Below the pieces are notes generated by a model, which saw only the letters and a list, made by a program, of their open reading frames with translations, did not search any database and was not told where the DNA came from. Source: Pseudomonas sp. JQ170C (GTDB taxonomy: Bacteria; Pseudomonadota; Gammaproteobacteria; Pseudomonadales; Pseudomonadaceae). Taken from it: 64,000 bases of DNA. Shown piece by piece: positions 1 through 8,429 of the stretch. The stretch's first letter is position 1, and each line of letters starts with the position of its first letter. The DNA lies in contig NZ_CP141608.1 of NCBI RefSeq assembly GCF_035581345.1, forward strand, positions 3,130,501-3,194,500, written 5' to 3'. A program made the translations under genes and the position numbers.

Positions 1-2104
1 CCCGCGCCGCCTCACTCTGGCCGGTGCCCTGTTCGCCCAGGGCCACCATCAGCTCGATGCGCTGGCGCAACGAAGGCGCATGCAGCGGTGGCAGTTGCAC
101 GCCCTCGCCCTGAACGTAGGCCCGGGCCGTCAGCGCCATCGGCAACATCCGCGCCCAGGCCCCTTGCCGCGCCAGCAAGCGCAGATGTTGATAGGCGATG
201 ATCGCCTGATAACAGCTTTCCTTGACCTTCGCGCACTGCATGGCGCGTGTCGCCTTGCTCAGGCAGGTCTGTGCCTGTTCAACGTCGCCACGACAGGCGT
301 GCACTTCGGACAAGCCGATCAGCGCATGCAGGGTGTAGGGGTCGCCACTTTCCGTGCCGAACGCCAGCGCCCGCTCCAACGCGTGTTCACTGGCATCGAG
401 ATCGCCGCCCAGCAGGTGCAACTCGCCCTGCAACAGGTGCAAACGCCCCAGTAACAGGCTGTGCCGACCACTCAGCCGGGCGACCAGGCCCAAGCACTCC
501 TGCACCAGAACCTCGGCCTCGAGCAACGCGCCGCCCAGTATCAGCTGACGAATGCGATCGGCATTGATCAGCACCTCGCTGGCCAGGCAACCCTGGTTGC
601 GCGCCAGGGCCAGGCAGGCCTGGAGCAATCGTTCGGCCTGCTCGCGCTCGCCGGCGGCCATCGAAACCCGCGCCAGGGTGGAATAGCACAGGAACGAGGA
701 CTGCCAGTCACGCAGCTCCAGGTGCTGCAAGGCCGACTCGCAATGCTCGAACGCGCCGTCGGCGTTACCCAGCAGCCCCTGCAACGTACCCTCCAGTGCC
801 TGCCAGTTGGCCAGAATCCTCACGTTGACCGCCGCCTTGGGCTGCGGGGAAATCCGGGTCAGGCGCGCGATACAGGCTTGCGCCTCGTCCAGGCGCCAAC
901 TGCTCAGCAACGCCCTGGCATTCATGTAGATCAGGTTTGGCGTGCACTCCAGCAGGCGCAAGGGCAAGCGCGCACGCCAATCGAGCCAGGTGAACAGGTT
1001 GCGTTCGATCAGCAGCCAGTCCAGCGTCAGGCGTTCCATGTAGCAGGCCGCCACATCCACGTAACCGATGGACAGCGCCAGCTCCACGGCCTCGTCGACA
1101 AACCCGTCATTGCAGAGCAGGCGACAAGCGCTCAAGCGCACCTGACTGACGCCCGCGGCATTCAGCTCGCCTTGCAGCGCCTGTGCCACGGCAGGAAACA
1201 GGCAATACCACTGTGCCTCGCTGTCCAGCGGCGCGAAAAACGATTGCGATTGCAGCAACCGGCGAAAGACACTCCCGGCCTCCATGTCGGGCCAGAGCTG
1301 ATCGCAGAGCGTGGTGGACACCCGAGGCAAATGCGCTATTCCCAGCAACAGCCTGCGTTCATCCGCGTCGACACGCGCCAGGAGTTCGCCGCCCAGGTAA
1401 TCGCGCATCCACAACGCCCCTGCCCGGTCCTGGCGGCCGTTGCCGTTGAGCAACAGGAACGTACCGGCGCACCAGCCGTGGGTCTGGTGCCACAGTGTGT
1501 CGCGCGTCGCAGCCTCGACGCTGGGGTCCAGCAAATCGACAAGCGTCTCGAACTCTTCGCGATCGAAGGCCAGTTGCCCGGCACCGAACTCAAGCAGTTC
1601 ACCCTCCAGCAGCAAGCGCGCCAGCTTCCAGTTCGGCCGTTGCCGGCAACTGACCCAGAGCCGGGCTTGCCCGTGCGAGCGCAGCAGCTGGTCGATCCAG
1701 GCATCGAGCTCCGGGCAGGCGTGGGCCGGGTAATCGTCCAGCACCAGCCAGCAGGCTTCTTCGCTGTGCTCCAGCCATATCAGCAGGGTCTGGGGATCGC
1801 GAGCGTCCGCTGCCTCGACATTGAGGCTCGTTGCAAGCCGCTGGCAAAATTGCGCCAGCGTCAGTGATTGGCCTTTGAAGTCAAGCCACGCCCAGCGTTC
1901 AGGGTTGCACTGGCGCAGGCACTCATTGAGCAAGGCCGACTTTCCGTAACCCGCCGGAGCACACAGCAGGCGCAGGCGCTGCGCACTCTCAAGCAGCGCG
2001 TCGAGCAGTCTCGCCCGAGGCAGATAGACGGCAGGCAAACGGGGCAGATTGGCAACGCGAGTGCCGCCGGTAGCCGCCACCTTGCCTTGATCCCGACGCG
2101 TCAT
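1..2104 (-). CDS. LuxR/MalT-like ATP-binding (LAL) transcriptional regulator, C-terminus beyond window
   Basis: The reverse strand is open without a stop from an ATG at 2104 to the left edge (about 701 residues), so the gene is truncated by the window. Near residue 50 there is a Walker A loop (APAGYGKSALL), followed by a Walker B-like segment (WLVLDDYP), the layout of the STAND-type ATPase of MalT/AlkS regulators. The rest is helical and TPR-like. The LuxR-type DNA-binding domain expected at the C-terminus lies outside. The N-terminal half closely resembles the regulator at 15924-18457, so the two are paralogues. It is transcribed divergently from the DUF1302 operon starting at 2491, which makes it a natural candidate activator of that operon. 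In this family an inducer and ATP normally drive oligomerisation; the inducer here is unknown. Confidence 0.85.
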   Translation of the reverse strand, partial: MTRRDQGKVAATGGTRVANLPRLPAVYLPRARLLDALLESAQRLRLLCAPAGYGKSALLNECLRQCNPERWAWLDFKGQSLTLAQFCQRLATSLNVEAADARDPQTLLIWLEHSEEACWLVLDDYPAHACPELDAWIDQLLRSHGQARLWVSCRQRPNWKLARLLLEGELLEFGAGQLAFDREEFETLVDLLDPSVEAATRDTLWHQTHGWCAGTFLLLNGNGRQDRAGALWMRDYLGGELLARVDADERRLLLGIAHLPRVSTTLCDQLWPDMEAGSVFRRLLQSQSFFAPLDSEAQWYCLFPAVAQALQGELNAAGVSQVRLSACRLLCNDGFVDEAVELALSIGYVDVAACYMERLTLDWLLIERNLFTWLDWRARLPLRLLECTPNLIYMNARALLSSWRLDEAQACIARLTRISPQPKAAVNVRILANWQALEGTLQGLLGNADGAFEHCESALQHLELRDWQSSFLCYSTLARVSMAAGEREQAERLLQACLALARNQGCLASEVLINADRIRQLILGGALLEAEVLVQECLGLVARLSGRHSLLLGRLHLLQGELHLLGGDLDASEHALERALAFGTESGDPYTLHALIGLSEVHACRGDVEQAQTCLSKATRAMQCAKVKESCYQAIIAYQHLRLLARQGAWARMLPMALTARAYVQGEGVQLPPLHAPSLRQRIELMVALGEQGTGQSEAAR

Positions 2105-2490
2105 TGAAAGCAGCATGGGCGCGCAGCCCTCCTGATATCGAACATGGCCCCGTAACCCGAAGCCCTGGACAAGAATTCAGGCCATCTTCACGCGCGTTGC
2201 AGCGCTTACCCATCCGTCGTTCGAGGTATTTTCATCAAGCGCCCTGGGGGAGCTTGGCGTAAGAGGCGGGTGAAAAGCGCGTGCCAGAGCCGTGCCCACA
2301 CTTGTTACCTTCAGCAACACCGCCCGTCGCAACCCGGGAAATCCTTGACCAATGAGACAGAAAAGTACGGCTCAGCCGAGCCGGATAATGCTTTCAGGTC
2401 ATGCGCAAAATTACCTGATCAGGCAATTCAGGCTTTCGCTTGGCCTGCATAGGATGGCCGCTCCACAACATCCTGTAGCAGAGAAACCGC
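2105..2490. other. Divergent promoter region between LAL regulator and DUF1302 operon
   Basis: This 386-bp stretch has no convincing gene. It separates divergent start codons and must hold both promoters. Two palindromes are visible: CGGCTC-AGCC-GAGCCG at 2368-2383 and a CCTGATCAGG core flanked by AATT on both sides at 2409-2428. A weak sigma70-like pair (TTCAGG at 2427, TAGGAT at 2450, 17-bp spacing) follows the second palindrome. The CCCCC-N9-GGGGG element found at other promoters in this window is absent. Confidence 0.5.
2409..2428. promoter_or_regulatory. Palindromic candidate operator upstream of DUF1302 operon
   Basis: A perfect CCTGATCAGG palindrome is flanked by AATT repeats, giving a near-perfect 20-bp inverted repeat. 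It ends about 62 bp before the 2491 start codon and touches the weak -35-like TTCAGG. Its position suits a regulator site. No binding protein can be named. Confidence 0.35.
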
Positions 2491-4323
2491 ATGACAAAAA
2501 CAACAAAGCGCGGCGTCTTCCAGCCAAGCCTGCTGGCCTTAGCGGTAACGGTGGCCACTGTCGCGAGCACTGAAGCTCACGCGGTTGATTTCACTATCGG
2601 GGAAATCCAGGGCTCGTTCGACTCATCGTTGTCGATCGGCGCCAGCTGGTCGACGGCCAACCCGGACAAGCAATTCATTTCCAACAACAACTCCCAGGGT
2701 GTCAGCGGAGGTGAGTCCGCCTCGCGCACCACCGACGACAACCGCCTGAACTTCAAAAAGGGTGAAACCTTCTCGAAGATCTTCAAGGGCGTGCACGACC
2801 TGGAGTTGAAGTACGGCGACAGCGGCGCCTTTGTACGCGGCAAGTATTGGTATGACTTCGAGCTGATGGACGAAAGCCGCCCGTTCTACGACATCAATGA
2901 CGCGGGACGTGATCGCGCGGCCAAGTCGTCGGGCGCGATGTTCCTCGACAGCTTCGTCTACCACAACTACACCCTCGGCGATCAGGTCGGCGCCGTGCGC
3001 CTGGGCAAGCAAGTGGTCAGCTGGGGCGAAAGCACCTTCATCGGCAACTCGATCAACAGCATCAACCCGGTGGATGTCGCAGCCTTGCGCCGGCCGGGCG
3101 CGGAAGTGAAAGAAGGCCTGATACCGGTCAACCTGCTCTACGTGTCCCAGGGCCTGGCCGACAACATCACCGCCGAAGCCTTCTATCAGTTGGAGTGGGA
3201 CAAATCCGTTCTCGACAACTGCGGAACGTTCTTTGGTACCGACGGCGTGCCGCAAGGCTGCAATGACCGCCTGGTGGTCGCCGGCCTTGACCTGCCGCCG
3301 GGCGTGGCCAGCAACACCGGCGGCCTGGCCGCCCTCGCCGCGGGGACCGACAATGCTTACATCCCGCGCCTCAAAGACAAGGACGCCAGTGACAGCGGCC
3401 AGTACGGCCTCGCCCTGCGCTGGTACGTGCCGGAGCTCAACGACACCGAGTTCGGCGCCTACGCGATGAACTATCACAGCCGCAGCCCGTACCTGAGCAT
3501 CAACCAGATGACCAGCGCGGCGGGCGGCGTCGCCTCGGCGCGCAGCGTTCGCTACTTCATCGACTATCCCGAAGACATTCGCCTGTATGGCCTGAGCTTC
3601 CAGACCAACATCGAGGGTGTGTCGCTGGGCGGCGAAGTCAGCTACCGGCCGAACATGCCGTTGCAGCTGAACACCGCCGACCTGCTCTCCGCCGCCACCT
3701 TTGGTGCCACCTCGCCGCTGATCGGCACCGGTTTTGCCGGTCGTACCCTGGGTGCCGAGGTCAATGGCTACAAGCGCATGCCCGTGACCCAGGCACAGGT
3801 GACCGCAACGCAGTTCTTCGATCAGGTACTGGGCGCCAGCCGTCTGACCCTGGTGGGCGAAGTGGGTTACAACCACATCAACGGCCTGGGCAAGGCAGAT
3901 GGTTCGGACCTGCGCTTCGGTCGCAGCCCGTCCTTCGGCTCCGGCGAGCTGCAAGGCGCCACGGGCCCGGCCACCTGCGCCGGCACTGCCGTGGGCACGC
4001 CGTCGGCCAGCAACCCGGCACAGGAATGCAACGGCCACGGCTTCTACACCAGCAACAGCTGGGGCTATCGACTGCGCGGCAAGCTGGATTACCAGAACGT
4101 GTTCGCCGGCATCAACCTGTCACCCAACCTCGCCTGGTCCCATGACGTCGAAGGTTATGGCCCCAACTTCGATGAAGGTTCCAAGGCCGTCAGCCTCGGT
4201 CTGGATGCTGACTACCTGAACACCTACACCGCCAGCCTGAGTTACACCGATTACTTCGGTGGCGATTTCAACACCAACGTCGATCGTGACTACGTCGCGC
4301 TCAGCTTCGGCGTGAACTTCTGA
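2491..4323 (+). CDS. DUF1302 family outer-membrane protein (cassette 1)
   Basis: This 610-aa protein starts with a clear Sec signal peptide (basic start, hydrophobic core, cleavage after about Ala31, AHA|VDF). The mature part begins FTIGEIQGSFDSSLSIGASW, the hallmark start of the DUF1302 family. It ends in Phe (ALSFGVNF), as outer-membrane beta-barrels usually do, and contains many alternating aromatic/polar segments. It heads an operon with a DUF1329 protein 27 bp downstream, and the pair recurs at 18791-22111 and 45658-48961. Family function is not established. A barrel that passes or handles hydrophobic substrates is an inference from the predicted topology and the beta-oxidation context. 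Confidence 0.85.
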   Translation: MTKTTKRGVFQPSLLALAVTVATVASTEAHAVDFTIGEIQGSFDSSLSIGASWSTANPDKQFISNNNSQGVSGGESASRTTDDNRLNFKKGETFSKIFKGVHDLELKYGDSGAFVRGKYWYDFELMDESRPFYDINDAGRDRAAKSSGAMFLDSFVYHNYTLGDQVGAVRLGKQVVSWGESTFIGNSINSINPVDVAALRRPGAEVKEGLIPVNLLYVSQGLADNITAEAFYQLEWDKSVLDNCGTFFGTDGVPQGCNDRLVVAGLDLPPGVASNTGGLAALAAGTDNAYIPRLKDKDASDSGQYGLALRWYVPELNDTEFGAYAMNYHSRSPYLSINQMTSAAGGVASARSVRYFIDYPEDIRLYGLSFQTNIEGVSLGGEVSYRPNMPLQLNTADLLSAATFGATSPLIGTGFAGRTLGAEVNGYKRMPVTQAQVTATQFFDQVLGASRLTLVGEVGYNHINGLGKADGSDLRFGRSPSFGSGELQGATGPATCAGTAVGTPSASNPAQECNGHGFYTSNSWGYRLRGKLDYQNVFAGINLSPNLAWSHDVEGYGPNFDEGSKAVSLGLDADYLNTYTASLSYTDYFGGDFNTNVDRDYVALSFGVNF

Positions 4324-4350
4324 CGCACCACTGGCCGAGGAGCCCGAACA

Positions 4351-5718
4351 ATGAAAACAACAACCCTGCTGCGCACTGGCGCGCTGACCCTCTCGTTACT
4401 GGCCACCAGCGTCCTGGCCGCGGTTTCCCCGCAGGAAGCAGCCCAGCTGGACGGCAACCTGACACCGCTGGGCGCAGAAAAGGCCGGCAACGCCGATGGC
4501 AGCATTCCGGCCTGGACCGGTGGCCTGAAGCCTGGCGCCGCGCCCCTTGACCGGGACTTTCTCGGCGACCCGTTTGCCTCGGACAAGCCGCTGTTCGTCA
4601 TCACCGCGAGCAACGCCGAGCAGTACAAGGACAAGCTGACACCGGGTCAAATGGCGATGTTCAAACGCTATCCGGACAGCTACAAGATCCCGGTGTACAA
4701 AACCCAACGCACCATCGCCAACCCTAAGGAAATCTATGAGATTGCCCGCAAAAGCGCGGTGACCACCCAGCTGATCAACGACGGCAGTGGGCTGGATCAC
4801 TTCAACCAGACCCGCTACTACCCGTTCCCGATTCCAAAGAGCGGTGTCGAGGTCTACTGGAACCATACCAACCGCTATCGCGGTGGCAACATGGTGCGCC
4901 AGGCCGCCCAGGCCGCGCCTCAATCCAACGGCTCGTACTCGATTGTCGAATACAACGACGAACTGGCGTTCCCGCAACTCATGGAAGGCGTCGAAGCGGG
5001 CCGGGCCGATAACGTCCTGTATTACTACAAACAGGAAATCACCGCCCCTTCCCGCCTGGCCGGCAGCGTGGTGCTGATTCACGAGACCATCGACCAGGTC
5101 AAGGAGCCACGCCTGGCGTGGGTCTACAACGCCGGGCAGCGCCGGGTACGCCGCGCGCCGCAAATTGCCTACGACGGCCCGGGCAGCGGCTCCGACGGCA
5201 TGCGCACCGCCGACAACACCGACTTGATGAACGGCTCACCGGATCGCTACGACTGGAAGCTGATCGGCAAGAAGGAGATGTACATCCCGTACAACAACTA
5301 CAAGCTGCAATCGCCCAAGCTCAAGTACGACGACATCATCCGGCCAGGCCATATCAACCAGGACCTGACCCGTTATGAGCTGCACCGGGTCTGGCATGTC
5401 GAGGCCACCCTGAAGCCGGGTCAGCGTCATGTGTATGCCAAGCGCGACCTCTACTTCGACGAGGACACCTGGCAGATCGCCGAAGTCGACCACTACGACG
5501 GTCGCGGGCAACTCTGGCGTGTGGGTGAAGGCTACGGTGTCAACGACTACGAACGGGGCGCGGCAGGCTACGCGATGATGGGGATCTATGACCTGATCGC
5601 CGGTCGCTACAACGTGCTGGCCATGATCAACGAATCCAAACAGGCGCCGCTGTTCGGCAAGGCCGCCAAGATGAACGACTTCACCCCTGCCGCACTGCGC
5701 ATCGCCGGCGTGCGCTGA
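4351..5718 (+). CDS. DUF1329 family periplasmic protein (cassette 1)
   Basis: This 455-aa protein has a signal peptide (residues 1-23, VLA|AVSPQEA). Segments typical of DUF1329 include GNADGSIPAWTGG near residue 50, the basic RRVRRAPQ, the DRYDWKLIGKKEMYIPYN block and DHYDGRGQLWRVGEG near the C-terminus. DUF1329 is thought to be distantly related to LolA/LolB lipid-binding folds, so a periplasmic carrier for lipophilic molecules is a reasonable but unproven role. It follows the DUF1302 gene by 27 bp and is followed by two DUF1254 genes, apparently in one transcript. It is most like the third-cassette paralogue at 47591. Confidence 0.85.
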   Translation: MKTTTLLRTGALTLSLLATSVLAAVSPQEAAQLDGNLTPLGAEKAGNADGSIPAWTGGLKPGAAPLDRDFLGDPFASDKPLFVITASNAEQYKDKLTPGQMAMFKRYPDSYKIPVYKTQRTIANPKEIYEIARKSAVTTQLINDGSGLDHFNQTRYYPFPIPKSGVEVYWNHTNRYRGGNMVRQAAQAAPQSNGSYSIVEYNDELAFPQLMEGVEAGRADNVLYYYKQEITAPSRLAGSVVLIHETIDQVKEPRLAWVYNAGQRRVRRAPQIAYDGPGSGSDGMRTADNTDLMNGSPDRYDWKLIGKKEMYIPYNNYKLQSPKLKYDDIIRPGHINQDLTRYELHRVWHVEATLKPGQRHVYAKRDLYFDEDTWQIAEVDHYDGRGQLWRVGEGYGVNDYERGAAGYAMMGIYDLIAGRYNVLAMINESKQAPLFGKAAKMNDFTPAALRIAGVR

Positions 5719-5825
5719 TCCCCACCCCGGCTGAGCGGGCAGTGACATTTCGCGACCGGAATGCACTGCCTGCTTTATCAGTCAGGCCGTCGTCGCAAAT
5801 CCTGATGTTTCTATTGGAGGAAATC

Positions 5826-7241
5826 ATGAGCCCATCACGTGCATGGATCGCCGCAGGCGCCTTGTTGACTTGTCTTGGCGCAACGACTGCGTATGGCAGT
5901 GCACCCGCCACTACGCTGAGCGTCGACGAGGCCCGGGCAATCGCCAAGGAGGCGTATATCTACGGATACCCCCTGGTGGACCACTATCGGGTCCAGCACT
6001 CGTACTTCGTGGACCGCAACAGCCGGGAATTCAAAGCGCCCTGGAACCAGCTGAACAACACTGCACGGGTCTACACCCCCGACGATCAGGCGATTCAGAC
6101 CCCCAACGCCGATACCCCGTATTCACAGCTCGGCGCGGATCTGCGCAGTGAGCCGCTGGTGCTGACCTTGCCCAAGGTGGAAGACGGGCGTTACTTCTCG
6201 GTGCAGTTCGTCGACCAGTACACCTTCAACTTCGCCTACCTTGGCAGCCGCTCCACCGGCAATGGCGGCGGCAACTTCCTGCTCGCCGGCCCCGACTGGA
6301 AAGGCGCGACACCGCCCGGCATTCAACGGGTGATCCGCTCGGAGACTCAATTCGCCTTCGTCTTCTACCGTACCCAGCTGTTCAATCCGGCCGATATCGA
6401 CAACGTCAAGCGCGTCCAGGCCGGCTACAGGGTGCAACCGCTGTCGGCATTCCTCGGCAAGCCCGCCCCGGCGGCCCCTGCGGTCGACTTCATCACGCCG
6501 TTGACCACGGCGCAGGAACGTTCGTCACTGGAGTTTTTCAAGGTGCTGAACTTCGTCCTGAGTTTTTGCCCGACCCACCCCAGTGAGCAGGCACTGATGC
6601 AGCGTTTCGCAAAACTGGGGATCGGCCCTGGCCAAACCTTCAATGCCGACGCCCTGCCCCCCGAGCTGCGCCAGGCGGTAGCGGACGGCATGGCGCAGGC
6701 CTGGAGCAACGACTTCGCCGGGTTCGAGAAACTGCGCAACGCCCGCAAGGTGTCCAGCGGCGACGTCTTCGGCACACGCGAGCATCTGAACAACAATTAC
6801 CTGTACCGGATGGGTGGCACCGTTGGCGGCATCTACGGCAACTCCCAGGACGAAGCCCTGTATCCCAGCTACTACGTCGATTCGGCCGGGCAACCCCTGG
6901 ATGCCGGCAAGCACCGCTATGTGCTGCGTTTCGTTCCCGGCGAGCTGCCTCCGGTCAATTCGTTCTGGTCCCTTACGCCCTACAACCTGCCGGCCCGGAT
7001 GTTGATTGCCAACCCGCTTGAGCGCTACCGGATCAACTCCTCGATGCTGCCGGACCTCAAGCGCGATGCCGATGGCGGCCTGACGTTCTATGTCCAGCCC
7101 GAATCCCCCGGCAAGGACAAGGAAGCCAACTGGCTGCCGACGCCCGACGGCCCGTTCATCATCGCCATGCGCCTGTACTGGCCCAAGCCTGAAGCCCTCA
7201 GTGGCCAGTGGAAGCGTCCGGAGCTGCAACGGATCAATTGA
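5826..7241 (+). CDS. DUF1254/DUF1214 family secreted protein, long form (copy 1)
   Basis: The chosen ATG at 5826 has a strong GGAGG site 5-6 bp upstream and starts directly with a signal peptide; the frame is open further upstream but lacks such a site. The 471-aa product has an N-terminal DUF1254 part (AKEAYIYGYPLVDHYRVQ, then TPNADTPYSQLGADLRSEPL) and a C-terminal DUF1214 part (NSFWSLTPYNLPARMLIANP, then a terminal DGPFIIAMRLYWPKPEAL). It is probably periplasmic. Function is unknown for the family. A shorter relative follows 43 bp downstream, and the same long-short pair is repeated on the other strand at 28974-31448, with near-identical stretches such as TPNADTPYSQLGADLRSEPL. Confidence 0.85.
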   Translation: MSPSRAWIAAGALLTCLGATTAYGSAPATTLSVDEARAIAKEAYIYGYPLVDHYRVQHSYFVDRNSREFKAPWNQLNNTARVYTPDDQAIQTPNADTPYSQLGADLRSEPLVLTLPKVEDGRYFSVQFVDQYTFNFAYLGSRSTGNGGGNFLLAGPDWKGATPPGIQRVIRSETQFAFVFYRTQLFNPADIDNVKRVQAGYRVQPLSAFLGKPAPAAPAVDFITPLTTAQERSSLEFFKVLNFVLSFCPTHPSEQALMQRFAKLGIGPGQTFNADALPPELRQAVADGMAQAWSNDFAGFEKLRNARKVSSGDVFGTREHLNNNYLYRMGGTVGGIYGNSQDEALYPSYYVDSAGQPLDAGKHRYVLRFVPGELPPVNSFWSLTPYNLPARMLIANPLERYRINSSMLPDLKRDADGGLTFYVQPESPGKDKEANWLPTPDGPFIIAMRLYWPKPEALSGQWKRPELQRIN

Positions 7242-7284
7242 TTGACGGCGCTTTCGCCCCTCCCCATCGCACGGAGCATTGCTC

Positions 7285-8307
7285 ATGTTCAAACCTGCAA
7301 TCTGCCTGACCACGACCCTTGCGCTGCTGGCGCCCCTCCTGATTGCATCCGCCCAGGCGAACGTGCTGGTAAACCCGGACAACTTCGTCCGCGCCGAGAC
7401 CGATCGCTACTTCAGCGCCGTCGTCACCCAGGATGGCTTCGGCAAGTTTCACCACCATCGCGAGCCCATGGCCATCGCGAAGCAGACCGTGGTGCGGCCC
7501 AACCGCGACACCCTGTATTCGGCGGCGATTTTCGACCTGGATGCGGGGCCCGTCACGGTCACCTTGCCGAACGCCGGCACGCGCTACATGTCCATGCAGG
7601 TGATCAACGAAGATCACTACGTGACGTCATTCGTGTACGGCCAGGGCAGTTACCGGCTGACCCGTGAACAGGCCGGTACGCGCTACGTCATTGTCGGTGT
7701 GCGCACCTTGTTCGATCCGGGCCTGGCCAAGGATATCGACCAGGTCCATGCGCTCCAGGACGCGATCAAGGTCCAGCAGGCCAGTACCGGCAGCTTCGCC
7801 GTTACGAACTGGGACCCGGTCAGCCAGAAAACCGTGCGCGACGCCCTGGTGCAACTGGGCTCGACACTGCCCGATACCCGGCACATGTTCGGCACGCGCG
7901 ATCAGGTCGACCCCGTGCGGCATGTGATCGGTGCTGCGATGGCGTGGGGCGGCAACCCTGAGCAAGACACGTTTTACCTGACGGTGACGCCGCCTCGAAA
8001 CGACGGCAAGACCCAGCATGTGCTCAAGGTCAAGGACGTGCCGGTCGACGCCTTCTGGTCAGTCAGTGTGTACAACGCCAAGGGTTACTTCGAGCCCAAC
8101 GCCATCAATGCCTATTCGCTCAACAGCCTGACGGCCAAACGCGGCGCCGATGGCCTGGCGGCCATTCAGTTTGGCGGCTGCGATGGAACGTCCGTCAACT
8201 GCCTGCCGATCACCGAGGGCTGGAACTACACCGTGCGCCTGTACCGGCCGCACGCCGAAATACTGGACGGCGCCTGGTCGTTTCCGGTGGCGCAACCGCT
8301 GAACTGA
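7285..8307 (+). CDS. DUF1254/DUF1214 family secreted protein, short form (copy 1)
   Basis: ATG at 7285 has ACGGAG 9 bp upstream; a TTG two codons earlier is too close to that site. The 340-aa protein has a signal peptide (to about SAQA) and then NPDNFVRAETDRYFSAVV. A DUF1254 part (VVRPNRDTLYSAAIFDLDAG) is followed by a DUF1214 part (PVDAFWSVSVYNAKGYFEPN) and a conserved Cys-containing end (QFGGCDGTSVNCLPITEGWN). It pairs with the long form just upstream and matches the short paralogue at 28974-30005. It is the last gene of the 2491-8307 operon. Biochemical role unknown. Confidence 0.83.
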   Translation: MFKPAICLTTTLALLAPLLIASAQANVLVNPDNFVRAETDRYFSAVVTQDGFGKFHHHREPMAIAKQTVVRPNRDTLYSAAIFDLDAGPVTVTLPNAGTRYMSMQVINEDHYVTSFVYGQGSYRLTREQAGTRYVIVGVRTLFDPGLAKDIDQVHALQDAIKVQQASTGSFAVTNWDPVSQKTVRDALVQLGSTLPDTRHMFGTRDQVDPVRHVIGAAMAWGGNPEQDTFYLTVTPPRNDGKTQHVLKVKDVPVDAFWSVSVYNAKGYFEPNAINAYSLNSLTAKRGADGLAAIQFGGCDGTSVNCLPITEGWNYTVRLYRPHAEILDGAWSFPVAQPLN

Positions 8308-8319
8308 GAGGGTTCGGCC

Positions 8320-8337
8320 TACCCCAAAGGAGGGGTA
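8320..8337. promoter_or_regulatory. G/C-box palindrome upstream of acyl-CoA dehydrogenase (site a)
   Basis: TACCCC and GGGGTA arms surround AAAGGA, about 92 bp before the 8430 start codon. On the reverse strand it reads CCCCTCCTTTGG, a string also present in the site at 33984. It is a slightly compressed member of the CCCCC-N9-GGGGG family seen at other promoters in this window. Confidence 0.5.
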
Positions 8338-8429
8338 TAAAGCCTGCAACATCGCTCTATTGTGGAGGCCTGTAACAGGCCATGCCTCAGGGCATGGCCC
8401 CCACTGAACACTGTCTGACGAGAGATGCC

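Noticed and set aside
461..1867. 468-residue + strand frame at the left edge
   Set aside because: It is antisense to the partial LAL regulator, whose reverse frame has the Walker motifs and homology to the gene at 15924.
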